From the NCBI RefSeq assembly GCF_030272615.1, contig NC_081412.1:21594432-21658431 (forward strand): DNA of 64,000 nt, read 5' to 3'. The translations under genes and the position numbers were made by a program. Positions 11,714-22,409 of the stretch are shown here, in pieces. The number at the start of each line of letters is the position of its first letter. Within the stretch, counting starts at the first letter, position 1. The notes below the pieces were generated by a model. It saw only the letters and a list, made by a program, of their open reading frames with translations, was not told where the DNA came from and did no database searches. Origin of the DNA: Cryptomeria japonica. Its lineage: Eukaryota > Streptophyta > Pinopsida > Cupressales > Cupressaceae.

Positions 11714-12329
11714 ATGGAGGCCAATTTTACACTGAAGACATCCAAACTTCTTACTGCCTTTTGGGGACCAGTTTCAGAGTGGAGGTTGAAGAACATGTTT
11801 CGTTTGAAGGACCCTTTGTTGATTAGGAGTGTGCAGTTGGTCCTGGGGGAAGATTTGGGTGTAATTGGTCACCATTATTAGACTCGCGTAGACTTATATT
11901 CCCTTATCATGGCATGGGGTCTTGAGTTGGACTCTTCCTATGAGCAAGTCCGAAATGTTATGAAGGCAATTATACCAGAGGAGTATCTAGAAAAACATGG
12001 AGTCATTGTTGGAGTGGGCCATTCCAGTTGAAGGTTTTGATGTCTCTAAAAGGTTGGAGGTCCATCAAGATTTGAGAGGTAGGTTATCCCCTTTCTCAGG
12101 TGACAAGAGGAGGTGAAGGCTAGGTACAAAGAGGTGGCGAGGAGAGGATGGGAGGCATTGAAAATGTTCACACATATTATGGAGTAGGAGGAGGTAATCC
12201 GACAAACTCGGGTGGAAGCATGGGATGAGGAAGAGATAGGCCGAAGGTTGGGGCTGAGGTCCAAATGCACGAAGGTGGTGATGTCGAGCAGAAGACAAAC
12301 CCTGGCAGTCCTTTCGGGTAGTGTGTGAA
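11714..12329 (+). pseudogene. LINE ORF3-like protein of unknown function, degraded
   Basis: It opens with MEANFTLKTSKLLTAFWGPV, followed by VQLVLGEDLGVIGHHY and a stop at 11881. The same frame resumes with VDLYSLIMAWGLEL and VRNVMKAIIPEEYLEKHG. A frameshift near 12000 leads to SLLEWAIPVEGFDVS, and later pieces give VARRGWEALKMFTHIME and EEVIRQTRVEAWDEEE. Each block has a counterpart in the copy at 8122-8838. This alignment spans two independent insertions on opposite strands. A longer open frame begins upstream at 11573, but the shared sequence is clearest from 11714. Family and function are unknown. Confidence 0.65.
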
Positions 12330-12624
12330 TTGTCTATGTTGTGGGTCTCTGTTCGGGAGTTCATTCCCATTTCTCTGTTATTCAAACTTTTCAATTTTGG
12401 TTTTCATGCTCTATATTGATTTACTGTAATGTGTGAAGTGCTACTGCAGACATTTTGGGTTGGTGGTATGAATAGTTGTTTTGGGTGGACGGTTTTGTCT
12501 TTGTTGGATGGTTTGGGTGGTTGGTGATTGTTGGTGGTTTCATGATAGAAAACTGTTTCTTTTTTTAAGATTGTAAATTTCCTTTTCCTTTAATAAAAAT
12601 CCAATATTATCGATTAAAAAAAAA

Positions 12625-12625
<1 letters not shown>

Positions 12626-12703
<78 letters not shown>

Positions 12704-12840
12704 AATACATATATACATATACACATATACATATGCATATACACATATATACATATACATATATAAATATACACATAAATATATAAATATACATATATAC
12801 ATTTACACATATATGCATATATACATATATACACACATAC

Positions 12841-12899
<59 letters not shown>

Positions 12900-12990
12900 T
12901 AGATATATATAAGCAAATATATGTGTGTATTCATAGTTTAAAAGATACATACATATACGCACTTACATAGATATATATATATATATATAT
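12626..12990. repeat. Compound microsatellite after the LINE poly-A tail
   Basis: ATAC, TA, CA and ATACAC units follow the poly-A tail without a break, a common result of repeat expansion from a LINE tail. A shorter TA run lies at 12970-12990. ORFs here are artefacts. Confidence 0.9.
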
Positions 12991-13087
12991 AATCTTTTTC
13001 ACCCTATCTATCGCATGGCTTAGTAATTGTATGTCATAAATATGAGAGCTACACTCCATGAACTAGCCATAATATATAATGTAGTGC

Positions 13088-13985
13088 TGTAAGGAAGTAA
13101 AGTAGCGGAAACAACTTCCTACACTAACCTTGAGAGGAGGGTAATGCAAAAAAATTTCAGATCGTTACAACGGTTACAGAAAAATAGAAATAGATATAAT
13201 AGCATTCATACCACAACACAGTGATTTACGTGGGGAAAACCCTTTAGGGAGAAAAACCCCACACTCCAAAAGCAGCTCAATATTTTATTCAGTAATCAAA
13301 AACAGATTACAACATACTTGCAGAGCAAGCTCTTCGCAGGAGTACCACTAATCAGAGATTTAGAGGCAACTCAACAGCCATAAGACTCTCTTACACACAA
13401 CCTCTATCTCACACACCTCATAAATAGGAGATACAATACAAGAAACCGTCAAATGGTATTACAAAACCATGGGCTAAAACCACCCAATAAGGTGTAGCCG
13501 ACCTTATCTCCCTTCTAGATGCCCTATGACATGTTAAAGCACACATCAACATGTGTCGCTCCCTTTTACAGCTCATTTATGTATCCGATACAAATTATTT
13601 TTTCCTATTTCAGGAGTACAAACTTCCGGAGGCCATAACTTGAGAACCGGGTGTCCGATTGACGAACCGTTTGAAGCGCCGGAAAGCTCGCGAAGTGCTC
13701 TATCACCTCGTAACCGGCTACGCCGGTTACGGCCACTTTTCAGGGCGTTTCAGAGCCTCTAAAGCCCCCAAAATTAAGTTTAAACATTTTATCGCACCCC
13801 TCCAAGACGAAAACTTTAATATCTTCAAAACTAGCTGTGACCTTGCGACACAACTTTACCGGAATGCTTATCTAGCCAACCAGAAGCTTCAGGGAGAGTT
13901 TCGCACCATTTTGTGCTCAAATGAAAACTTACTATAAATAGTAACCTCGCATAAATGCAAGGTTGAGACACCATTTTTCCCAACA
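13088..13985 (-). repeat. Solo LTR, 898 bp, with 5-bp target-site duplication
   Basis: The 5-bp word AGTGC is at 13083-13087 and again at 13986-13990. Between them is a sequence starting TGTAAGGAAG and ending TTTTTCCCAACA on the plus strand. On its own strand it would begin TGTTGGGAAAAATGG, a common Copia-type LTR start. No second LTR, primer-binding site or internal domain is adjacent, so this is a solo LTR left by recombination between the two ends of an element. Plus-strand ORFs of 69 and 92 codons inside it show no protein features. Confidence 0.8.
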
Positions 13986-13990
13986 AGTGC

Positions 13991-16129
13991 CACCTTATTA
14001 TAAGTTTATAGAGCTCATGATGAGAGCCAATCAACTTAAAGCTAATAAAGATAATTTAAATTTATAGCTCAAACTATGATTAAGTTGAGCATTGCCTCTT
14101 AATAGAATGATTGAGAATTTAGCATGATGGGGAAAATGTAACAAAATGAAACTCAAATTGCTTGAAACAAAGGCGAAATGTATCCAATTTCTTTCATTAA
14201 TAAAATTTAAGTGAGTCTTTGAGTTTCATAAGATATATACGGTGATGAGAAGGTATTCTTCTTTTTCACACGAAAAACTTTCATTTCTAAAATTCACAGG
14301 AAATAGAATATTGGTTCTACTCAGAAACAAAAGCTTTAGCTTCGATAGTCTTTGTACTACCCATACGTTACAATAACCGTAAGTGCTGAGAAGGAAGCGG
14401 TTGGCCGTAGTTATTCTGGAAGAGGAGTCATTGCAATTTGTTCTCCTTGTCGCATTAACTAGATCATGATGTACTTGTATGCTTGAGTTTGAAAAAGTAT
14501 TTAGAAAAAGTAAACAATATTATTGAGAAAAGAATGAAATACATTTCCTTTCCTTAAGAATGTAGCTAAAAGAGAAAGTACATAGTCAGTTTGTTTGTTT
14601 GGTGAAACATAACTTCATCTATTGAAAGTTTATTAAATCCTACGTATGTGTTGTCATTGCTCTTATGTGACCATACTGTAGGAAATGTGAAGAGTATTTT
14701 AAATAATTTACAACAAGAACACTTTAGCTGATTAAGAAAGCCATAAACTGAGTTAAAAGCTACCATTGTTATTGAAATTTGGAAAGCTAATAAGATACCT
14801 AAGATCATAATGGGTGAGTAGGTTGCTAACCCATGAGTACGAGAATGAACTTTGAGATTTATTAATCTAAAAATAAATGTTAAGGGATAGTTATTTCCTA
14901 TGAGTTAATGTTATCACAAGTATGTAGTTCAGTATGAAAAACTTGAGGAATATCAACCAATGAGCCTCTTAAGAGTCAATTGTAGTTAGCACATGAGTTA
15001 GACTTGATGGCTTGGATAACCTCATTAGGTTAAGTCTTGCCGAGTAGAGTGATGAACAATGACTACATGAATTGGCATGTTGCAACTCTTAAATCCTTTG
15101 GCAAAGGTGATACTACAAACTGTAAGCGTTAGTCAATTCTTTGATCCAACTATTCAACCCCGTTAGAGGTCATACTAGTTAAGAGTAGCCTATGGTGTGT
15201 GATCAACTAGGGATTGAGTAGGGTCAAGCACCAGTCTCAAATGGCATGGGTCCAAATTATTTTACTTACTTGTGAAGGGTCAAGTCTTTCCAGTTGTAAA
15301 TGGCACATGGGACTAGCAAGTCCGTGGTTGGGCGGAAAAGCACTCTGATGATACTTTCCTTCTTCCAAACAATGTAAAGATTATTTAAAGCTCAGAATGA
15401 GTATTAAGAAATTGTAATATTTAAGCCTCTCCTTATTTCTTATGTTGTACTTGTTATATTTATGAAAATACACTTATGCAAATGTTTACATCTTTTCTAG
15501 CATACTTATTGTCTTTCAGTTTTAAAAAAAGTGATCTAGAATTCTCATGTTTATAATTTTAGTTCAATGTTTAATTTTCTTGCAAACATATAGTTCCTAC
15601 ACGTTGCATGTTACATATATGGAATAAACACTAATGAAAATCACAAAATAGTGAGAAGATCAATATGAAAAGATTAAATTGCATTCCTATCAAAGAATGC
15701 AAATAGAATGAATATACAATATATGAGAGACCCTTGGTTATAAGTCAATGTGAGATACAGGACAACATAAAATTATGACAAATGGATTAATCTTATGATA
15801 TGAGACATAAAGTGATAATCATCATATTTGTACCCTAAGTAATATAAAGTGATAAAATGTGAAAGGGACCTAATAGTTGAACTAGTTAGGTAATGCCCCT
15901 ATTCACACCAACAAATTTGATAAAGTTGTTAGTCATCTTGCTACTGTATTGTCTTAGTTTTTTTTAATAGGGGTGAAAAAATAAATCCTCAAATATGTAA
16001 TAGTTGGAGGTAGATAAGTGTATGTATATATGGATAATCCTTAGTTAGATGTAGATTTTTCCTTCTAGGCACTTGGTTTGATGTCACTTGCATGCCTAGT
16101 GCTTCATCCCACTCCCTTAAAAGTACATG
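13991..16129. other. No gene recognised
   Basis: More than 2 kb without credible coding sequence, tRNA or clear repeat boundary. The style of 14930-15360, which has regular medium-complexity sequence, suggests old retroelement remnants, but I could not place ends. Confidence 0.4.
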
Positions 16130-16134
16130 TAATA

Positions 16135-17641
16135 TGGTGTAGGAGCACCTAATGGGTTTATGCCTCCATGAGGCTTTCTAATGAAATTTTAATGTGTTTT
16201 GTCATTTTTTGAGTCAATAAGGTCCTATGGACCATTTGTAATAAGTTTGGAACCCAATGGGTGAGTTGGATTGGTCATTGGCCCTATTTGGGAAAATGTT
16301 GTCATATTGTTGCTCAATGTTTAAAAGTATCACCTAGGGTGATTAATGATGTAAAAAGACTTATTTGGGCCTAATTAGGGTTATATAGGTTGATTTGAAC
16401 TCATTTGGGCTCATTAGACCAAGTTTGGTAAGAAGATGTAAATTCTTGCAAAAGTTGTTTTGCAACTTTGCAAGTTAATGTTGAAAAAAAACTTGTAAAA
16501 GTGCACCCAACGGTCACCCTTTTTGAAAATCAGTTGGGGACCATTGGGAAATTCCTTAGAAAGGTTTAAATTCCTTACTTTAAGTTGAGGAAAGGTTGGT
16601 TGATGAATTTTGGAGAAGAACTAATACAAACAATTCTGATTTTTCTGCAAATTTTTTGTTTCAGTCGTGTTGTAGCATTATGTACTTGTCCGTACGGTAC
16701 TCCCTAGGTTGAAGAGTCACATGGTTGGAAAGTAGAGAGTATAATTTCATTTGGTGGTGGTTTGGTCCATTTTCATCCAGTATTGAGGGAGATACAAGCA
16801 TTTTGGTAAAAACAACCTGTAAACCTTTGCTACTAGGGTTTGATCACAAAAATGTGAATTTCTCGACATTCCACCATGGGAAAATTCTCAAACCTGGTGG
16901 AATGTTAGAGTTAGATGTCTTACTTGAGATTTTGGAGGTTAGAGAGCATGAAGTCATGTTTGGAGAGAGAAAATGCAAGCCCTAGGCCTGACATCTCCAT
17001 GTGACAGGTTGAAAGTTAAGGGTATGATAGAGAAATTAAAAACTTGAGACAAATTGGAGACTTTTGCCACCCAAAACTTGTTAAAACATTGGTTTGGAGT
17101 TGAATTCAAACTTTTGGAAGTGTTGGATTGAAAGTTGTTTGTAACTTTAAAGTAGGGTTGCTTTGTAAAAGTGGGCTAATTGGAGCCCTAGTGCAGCGAT
17201 AAAAGCCACTTTTTGGTAGACTTGTTCCAAAAGACCCCATACCCATTTTGAGATATGATTTAAAAATCCCAAAAGGGTATCTAAAACTACTTTTAGTTTG
17301 TGAAGAAACGACCTGAGAAAGGAGAAATTTTAAACAATCCTAAAAAGAAAGGCTACTAGGAATAGGGTAGGTTATGAAGCAAGTCATCTTCCTACATGTA
17401 AAATAACTTTTCAAATGCATGGGAAAGGTTTGTGCCAATGGCCTAAAGTGTTTTAAATAACTTCCCTTGAGAATCCAATTATTTTGTGAGTCCTCACTAA
17501 GTTGGTTTAGTTTTGACTAGGTCTAGGGAACCTAGTGTGTTGGGTAAGTTGGGAGAAAGATCTCCCTATGTGTTTGTCTACATTTGGTGACTTTAAAAAC
17601 TGTTTGTAGGACACCATAATAATCCTCCCACCTCTACATCA
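16135..17641 (+). repeat. 5' LTR of the Ty3-like element
   Basis: It begins TGGTGTAGGAGCACC and ends CTCTACATCA. It is followed by the primer-binding site TGGTATAAGAGC, one base different from the initiator-Met consensus. An 86-codon ORF at 16725 is matched in the other LTR only as degraded sequence and is not a gene. Confidence 0.85.
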
Positions 17642-17693
17642 AAGTGGTATAAGAGCATAGGAAGTGCATCCCTTGAAGGAGAACAATTGAAGG

Positions 17694-18855
17694 TTGAGAG
17701 AAGAGAGAGAGATAAATTGTGAAGTCAAGATGCCTCTTAAGAATAGTGGCATTTCTAGAAAGTTGCAGGAGTTGAAGGAGAAACATGAAAAGTTGTTGGA
17801 GTCCCATAATGTTGTGTTGGCGAGGCTTGCTACCCTTGAGTCTAACCAAAGAAGAGGTGTGGCATTAGATAATGAAAGTGAACTTGAGGAAGAAGAAGGG
17901 GAAGGAGAGAATGAAGGACAGGAAGAACAATTGGACCCTGAGGAACAAAGGAAAATCAGAATTCTAGAAGCAGTTCAAGGTGATAAACATAAGGTGAAAA
18001 TTGATTTACCTATGTATGGAGGGAATTTGAATGATGAAGATCTTCTAGATTGGATTGCAGCTATGGACAATCACTTTGAATGTGAAGATGTTATTGATGA
18101 GCAACAAGTAAAGATAGAAAAGACAAAGCTAAAAGGGCATGCATTATAATGGTGGGACTATGAACAAGCTGAAAGGAGAAAGAGAGGTAAAGAAAAGATA
18201 GTTTCTTGGGACAAAATGGTTGCTAAACTTAAAGGTAAGTTTCTTCCTAAAGAATATGAAGTTCAATTATATAAGAAATTCCAAGGTCTGAAACAAAAGG
18301 ATTTAGATGTTAAGACTTATACTGATGAATTTTACAAGTTGAGCATAAGGTCAGGTAGTATGGAAGATGAGGTTGAAAATGTTGCTAGATATCTTGGTGG
18401 ACTTAGATTTAACATTCAAGATGAACTAGTTGTGGCAAACCCAAGGATGATGGAGTGTTTTCAATTGGCAATTAGAGTGGAAGAAAAGATGAAAAGAAGA
18501 CAATATAAGGCAAGTAGAGGTAGAGGCAATACCTCTCGGGGGAGAAGATCATTCCCTAATTCAAGACAAACAAATGAAAGACAAGATGTTACAAACAAAG
18601 GCCAAGAACAAGTTGTAGATTCCATAGGTGGATTCAAAGGCACTAGAGGTAGATTTGGTGGAGGTAGGAGTTTACATACATTTTTCAGGGAGATGTTACC
18701 ATGGTAATGAGTTTGGACATCCAACATTCAAGTTTCCTACGAAGCAAGGTTCTACATCAAGTGGAGGAGAAAGAATAAGTGAAAAGAGGGTTCAAATAGT
18801 GCAAGAAGAGGAAGGTGAAAGTGTAAACTCTCCTAGTCATGCAAATGTGTTTTAG
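17694..18855 (+). pseudogene. Ty3-type gag, interrupted
   Basis: The product starts with a basic coiled coil (KLQELKEKHEKLLESHNVVL) and an acidic stretch, then the retrotransposon gag core: VKIDLPMYGGNLNDEDLLDW, a stop at 18147, WWDYEQAERRKRGK, LKGKFLPKEYEVQLYKKFQG and VKTYTDEFYKLSIR. A basic, Gly-Arg-rich tail follows. A frame change near 18640 leads to a zinc-knuckle remnant, CYHGNEFGHPTFKFP, in which two of three Cys are lost. Gag packages element RNA into virus-like particles. At least one stop and one frameshift make it non-functional as it stands. Confidence 0.8.
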
Positions 18856-18869
18856 GAGTTGGAGAGGCA

Positions 18870-19850
18870 TTGATGCTGAGAAGAACACCCTTGAAGACAT
18901 CCAAGGATAAGGAGAAGACACAAAAGAGAGCATTGTTCAGGATCAATTGCAAATGCAAAGGTAAGGTATGCAAGGTAGTGATAGATTTTGGTTCAATTGA
19001 TAATATGGTGTCTAGTGAAATGGTAAACAAACTAAAACTAGAAAGAGTTCCTCATCAAGCACCATATAGAGACTCTTGGGTAAATGACAATCAATCCTTA
19101 ATGGTGAATGAGCAAGCATTTGTTGAGTTTCAAATTGGTGAATATAGAGAGGGTACTTTGTGACATTCTACCTATGGATTGTTGCCATCTACTTCTTGGT
19201 AGGCCATGGAAATTTGATAGACAATCAATTTATGATGTCAGGGAGAATACTTACACCATTAAGAAGGATGGAGTCTCTTTCACATAACCCCATTGCAGGA
19301 GAATAAAGAAGTAAGAGGAAAGGCAACAAAAATCATCTTGGTTGGCAAGAAAGAGTTGGTGAAGGTAAGTGAAGAGGAGTCAAGAAAAGTTACAGTCACT
19401 CCTATGTTTGGAGATACCAAATCAGAAGGTTTGCATATTGTTTCAGTTAGGGATGACAAAGGTAATATGTTAATACCTAAAATAGACCAAGCAAAGGCCA
19501 AAGAGAAGATGTATGTGCATCCACAAGGTGGGTGGAAGGAGGGTAAATCAATCCTAGTTGGGACTATGATTTTTCCTATAGTGGCAAAATAAGTTGATAG
19601 GCAGTCATGTTCTATAATAATAGAGCATTTTGGATTTAATAAACATGATGGAGCAGGGGTTCCAATGATAGAGAACCTGAGGCATGAAGGGCAAGTGATT
19701 GGACAAGGAGCTAGGAGTGTTTGGCAAGAGCCAGAGGAAAAATGCAAGCATGAAGTAGCTGTGATGAAGAAACCAGTTCAAGGTACATTTGGTAAGTATT
19801 TTTTGTGTAGGTACTCAAGAAAGGATGACACCTCAGAAGTTTAGATGGAC
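18870..19850 (+). pseudogene. Ty3-type aspartic protease region and unassigned tail
   Basis: KVVIDFGSIDNMVSSEMVNK corresponds to the retropepsin active site, which is normally D-S-G; here the Ser is Phe (DFG), so it is probably inactive. Downstream, in another frame, DILPMDCCHLLLGRPWKFDR is the conserved closing motif of plant Ty3 proteases. The next 500 bases hold a further open stretch (VTVTPMFGDTKSEGLHIVSV, then MYVHPQGGWKEGKSILVGTM) that I cannot match to reverse transcriptase or integrase. It runs to the 3' LTR. Confidence 0.7.
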
Positions 19851-19901
19851 AAGTGCAATCTGGTTTCCAAGAGACTTGGAAAATTTTCAGGCCCGGGTGT
19901 A

Positions 19902-21403
19902 TGGTGCAAGAGCACCTAATGGGATTATGCCTCCATGAGGCTTGTTGATGAAATTTTAATGTTTTTTGTCATGTTTTGAGTCAATAAGCTATGGACCATT
20001 TGTAATAATTTTGGAACCCAATGGGTGAGTTGGATTGGTCATTGGCCCTATTTGGGAAAATCTTGTCATATTGTTGTTCAATGTTGTAAAAGTGTCACCT
20101 AGTGTGATTAATGATGTAAAAAAGGATTATTTGGGCCTAATTAGGGGTATCTAGGTTTATTTGAAATCATTTGGGGTCATTAGACCAAGTTTGGAAAGAA
20201 GATGTAAATTCTTGCAAAAGTTGCTTTGCAACATTGCAAGTTAATGTTGAAAAAAAAACTTGTAAAAGTTGACCCAACGGTCACCCTTTTTGAAAACTAG
20301 CTGGGAACTATTGGGAAATTTCTTAGAAAGGTTTAAATTCCTCCCTTTGGGTCGAGGAAAGGTTGGTTGATGAATTTTGGAGAAGATCTAATACAAACAA
20401 TTATGATTTTTCTGCAAACTTCTTGTTTTAGTCATGTACTTGTAGCATTTTGTACTTGTTCATATAGTACTCCCTAGGTTGAAGACTCACATGGTTAAAA
20501 ATTAGAGTGAGTCTACTTTCATTTGGTGGTGGTTTGGTCCATTTTCATCATGTATTGAGGGAGATACAAGCATTTGGGTAAAAACAATCTGTAAACCCTT
20601 GCTACTAGGGTTTGATCACAAAAATGTGAATTTCTCGACATTCCACTGTGGGAAAATTCTCAAACCTGGTGGAATTTTAGGGTTAGATGTCTTATTTGAG
20701 ATTTTTGTGGTTAGAGAACAGGAATTCATGATTGGAGAGAGAAAATGCAAGCCTTAGGCCTGGCATCTCCATTGACCGACTGAAAGTTAAGGGTATGATA
20801 GAGAAATTGCAAACTTGAGACAAATTGGAAACTTTGGGTACCCAAAACTTGTTGAAACGTTGTTTTGGAGTTGAATGCACATTTTTGGAAGTGTTGGATT
20901 GAAAATTGTGTGTAACTTTAAAGTGGGGTTGCTTTGTAAAAGTGGGCTAATTGGAGCTCTAGTGTAGTGATAGAAGCCACTTTTTGGTAGACCTGTTCCA
21001 AAAGACCCCATACCCATTTTGAGATATGATTTAAAACTCCCAAAAGGGTATCTAAAAAAAATTTCATTTTGTGAAGAAAAAAACTAAGGAAGGAGAAATC
21101 TTAAACAATCCTAAAAAGGAAGACTACTAGGAACAAGGTAGGTTATGAAGCAAGTCATCTTCCTACATGTCAAAGAAATTTGCCAATGAATGGGAAAGGT
21201 CTGTACAAATGTCCTAAAGTGTTTTAAATGTCTTCCCTTGAGAATCCAAGTGTTTTGTGAGTCCTCACCAAGTTGGTTTAGTTTTGAATAGGTCTAGGAA
21301 ACCTAGTGTGTTGGCTAAGTTGATCTCCCTATGTGTTTGTTTACATTTGGTGACTTGAAAATTGTTTGTAGGACACCCTAAGCATCCTCCCACCTCTGCA
21401 TCA
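19902..21403 (+). repeat. 3' LTR of the Ty3-like element
   Basis: It begins TGGTGCAAGAGCACC and ends CTCTGCATCA, and is directly followed by the TAATA target duplication. It is preceded by CAGGCCCGGGTGTA, a likely purine-tract region. It is collinear with the 5' LTR with many small differences. Confidence 0.85.
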
Positions 21404-21408
21404 TAATA

Positions 21409-22334
21409 TAATGTGACATATGATAAAGTATCATTTAAATTAGTGAGGGAGTTTGACTGTATTAAAATTTACCATGTCTTCGTGCAAATTATTAGCCATC
21501 AATTGTTCATAGTTAATTAATCTATTAACATGGAAGTTATGAACATTTTTTGCAAGAATCATTATTTGTATTGTAATATGCTTCTAATCGTTAGTGCTCA
21601 TCATATGGCATAGTTCCTAATATGTTTATTTTAAATAATTCTCAAATTTGTTAGTATCTAAAGGTTCTTATTTAGCTTTTGGAATTGGTTGAAATTACCT
21701 TGTAGTCTTGTTTTTCTTAATCCTATGATGGGGAAGCTATTTTACTCGATAATGATGTTTATCCTTGTGATATTTTGAGGATACTTTACTAGATTTATCT
21801 TTAGATTGGATTTTGGATTTAGATTAAGTGCATAATGGATTTTGGATTTAGGTTAAATGTAGATTGAATCAATTCATTATTGATTGTGAATAAATCCCCC
21901 CGTCAACACTTCTAAAGTTTCCAATATTATGGTTATATAGTCTATAAATATAATCAAACAATTCTACATCCAAAAAGTAATTTAAAACTAATTTGGCATA
22001 ATGATTGACCAAATAGTTCACCTCCAAGGATTGTTCAAGAATCTAACCTTGAAATATTTGTCAAAGAAATATTCAAACAAGTCCCACCCAATGCTAGGGG
22101 CATATACTTCTTTGATATGCATAGTTGCATCTTCCATGTGATCAATTAATACACTCTTCTTGGATGTCCTCTTAAATTCTTTGGGAAATTTATGGAATCG
22201 TTCAACCAAGTCTTGAGTAGTACTGCTCTTTAAAGATTTAGAAGACATTTTTAATGAAGAGGATCAAACTAGAGTTTTTCCAAGGTTCACAACAAACTCT
22301 CCTAGAATGTAGAACAAATCTACCTTTTCAACAT
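21409..22334. other. No gene recognised
   Basis: AT-rich sequence. A 76-codon minus-strand frame at 22248-22018 has no recognisable features. An ATC trinucleotide run lies just right of this stretch at the LINE 5' end. Confidence 0.4.
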
Positions 22335-22409
22335 GAAATCATGTTAACATCATCATCATCATCATCATAAAATCATTTATGTGAACATGTGAATATTTAG
22401 ATACCCTTT

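Larger units (their letters stand above)
10945..12625 (+). mobile_element. 5'-truncated LINE fragment: RNase H then ORF3-like gene then poly-A
   Basis: The element enters directly from the microsatellite into the end of a LINE ORF2 (RNase H), continues through an ORF3-like gene, and ends with AATAAAAATCC, TATCGATTAAAAA and a ten-A tail at 12616-12625. The order RNase H - ORF3 - tail is the same as in the 8.4-kb element at 22349-30760. The 5' truncation falls inside simple repeat, so target duplications cannot be defined. It is the second of three copies in this window of the ORF3-bearing LINE lineage. Confidence 0.8.
16135..21403 (+). mobile_element. Non-autonomous Ty3-like LTR element (gag and protease only)
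   Basis: There are two long terminal repeats of about 1.5 kb (16135-17641 and 19902-21403), each TG...CA, flanked by the same 5-bp target duplication TAATA (16130-16134 and 21404-21408). The 2.26-kb interior has a Met primer-binding site at 17645-17656, a gag gene, a zinc-knuckle remnant and an aspartic-protease region. There is no reverse transcriptase, RNase H or integrase. The interior is too short to have held them without a deletion. By eye the first 285 bases of the two LTRs differ at about 20 positions, so the insertion is old. It resembles plant TR-GAG elements (terminal repeats plus gag), which depend on autonomous relatives. Confidence 0.85.

Noticed and set aside
12540-12962. ORFs of 62-140 codons rich in Tyr and Cys
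   Set aside because: Microsatellite translation, as above.
13553-14034. ORFs of 67-92 codons
   Set aside because: Inside a solo LTR; no motif and overlapping frames on both strands.
22018-22248. 76-codon minus-strand ORF
   Set aside because: No recognisable family, no splice or retroelement context; chance is likely.
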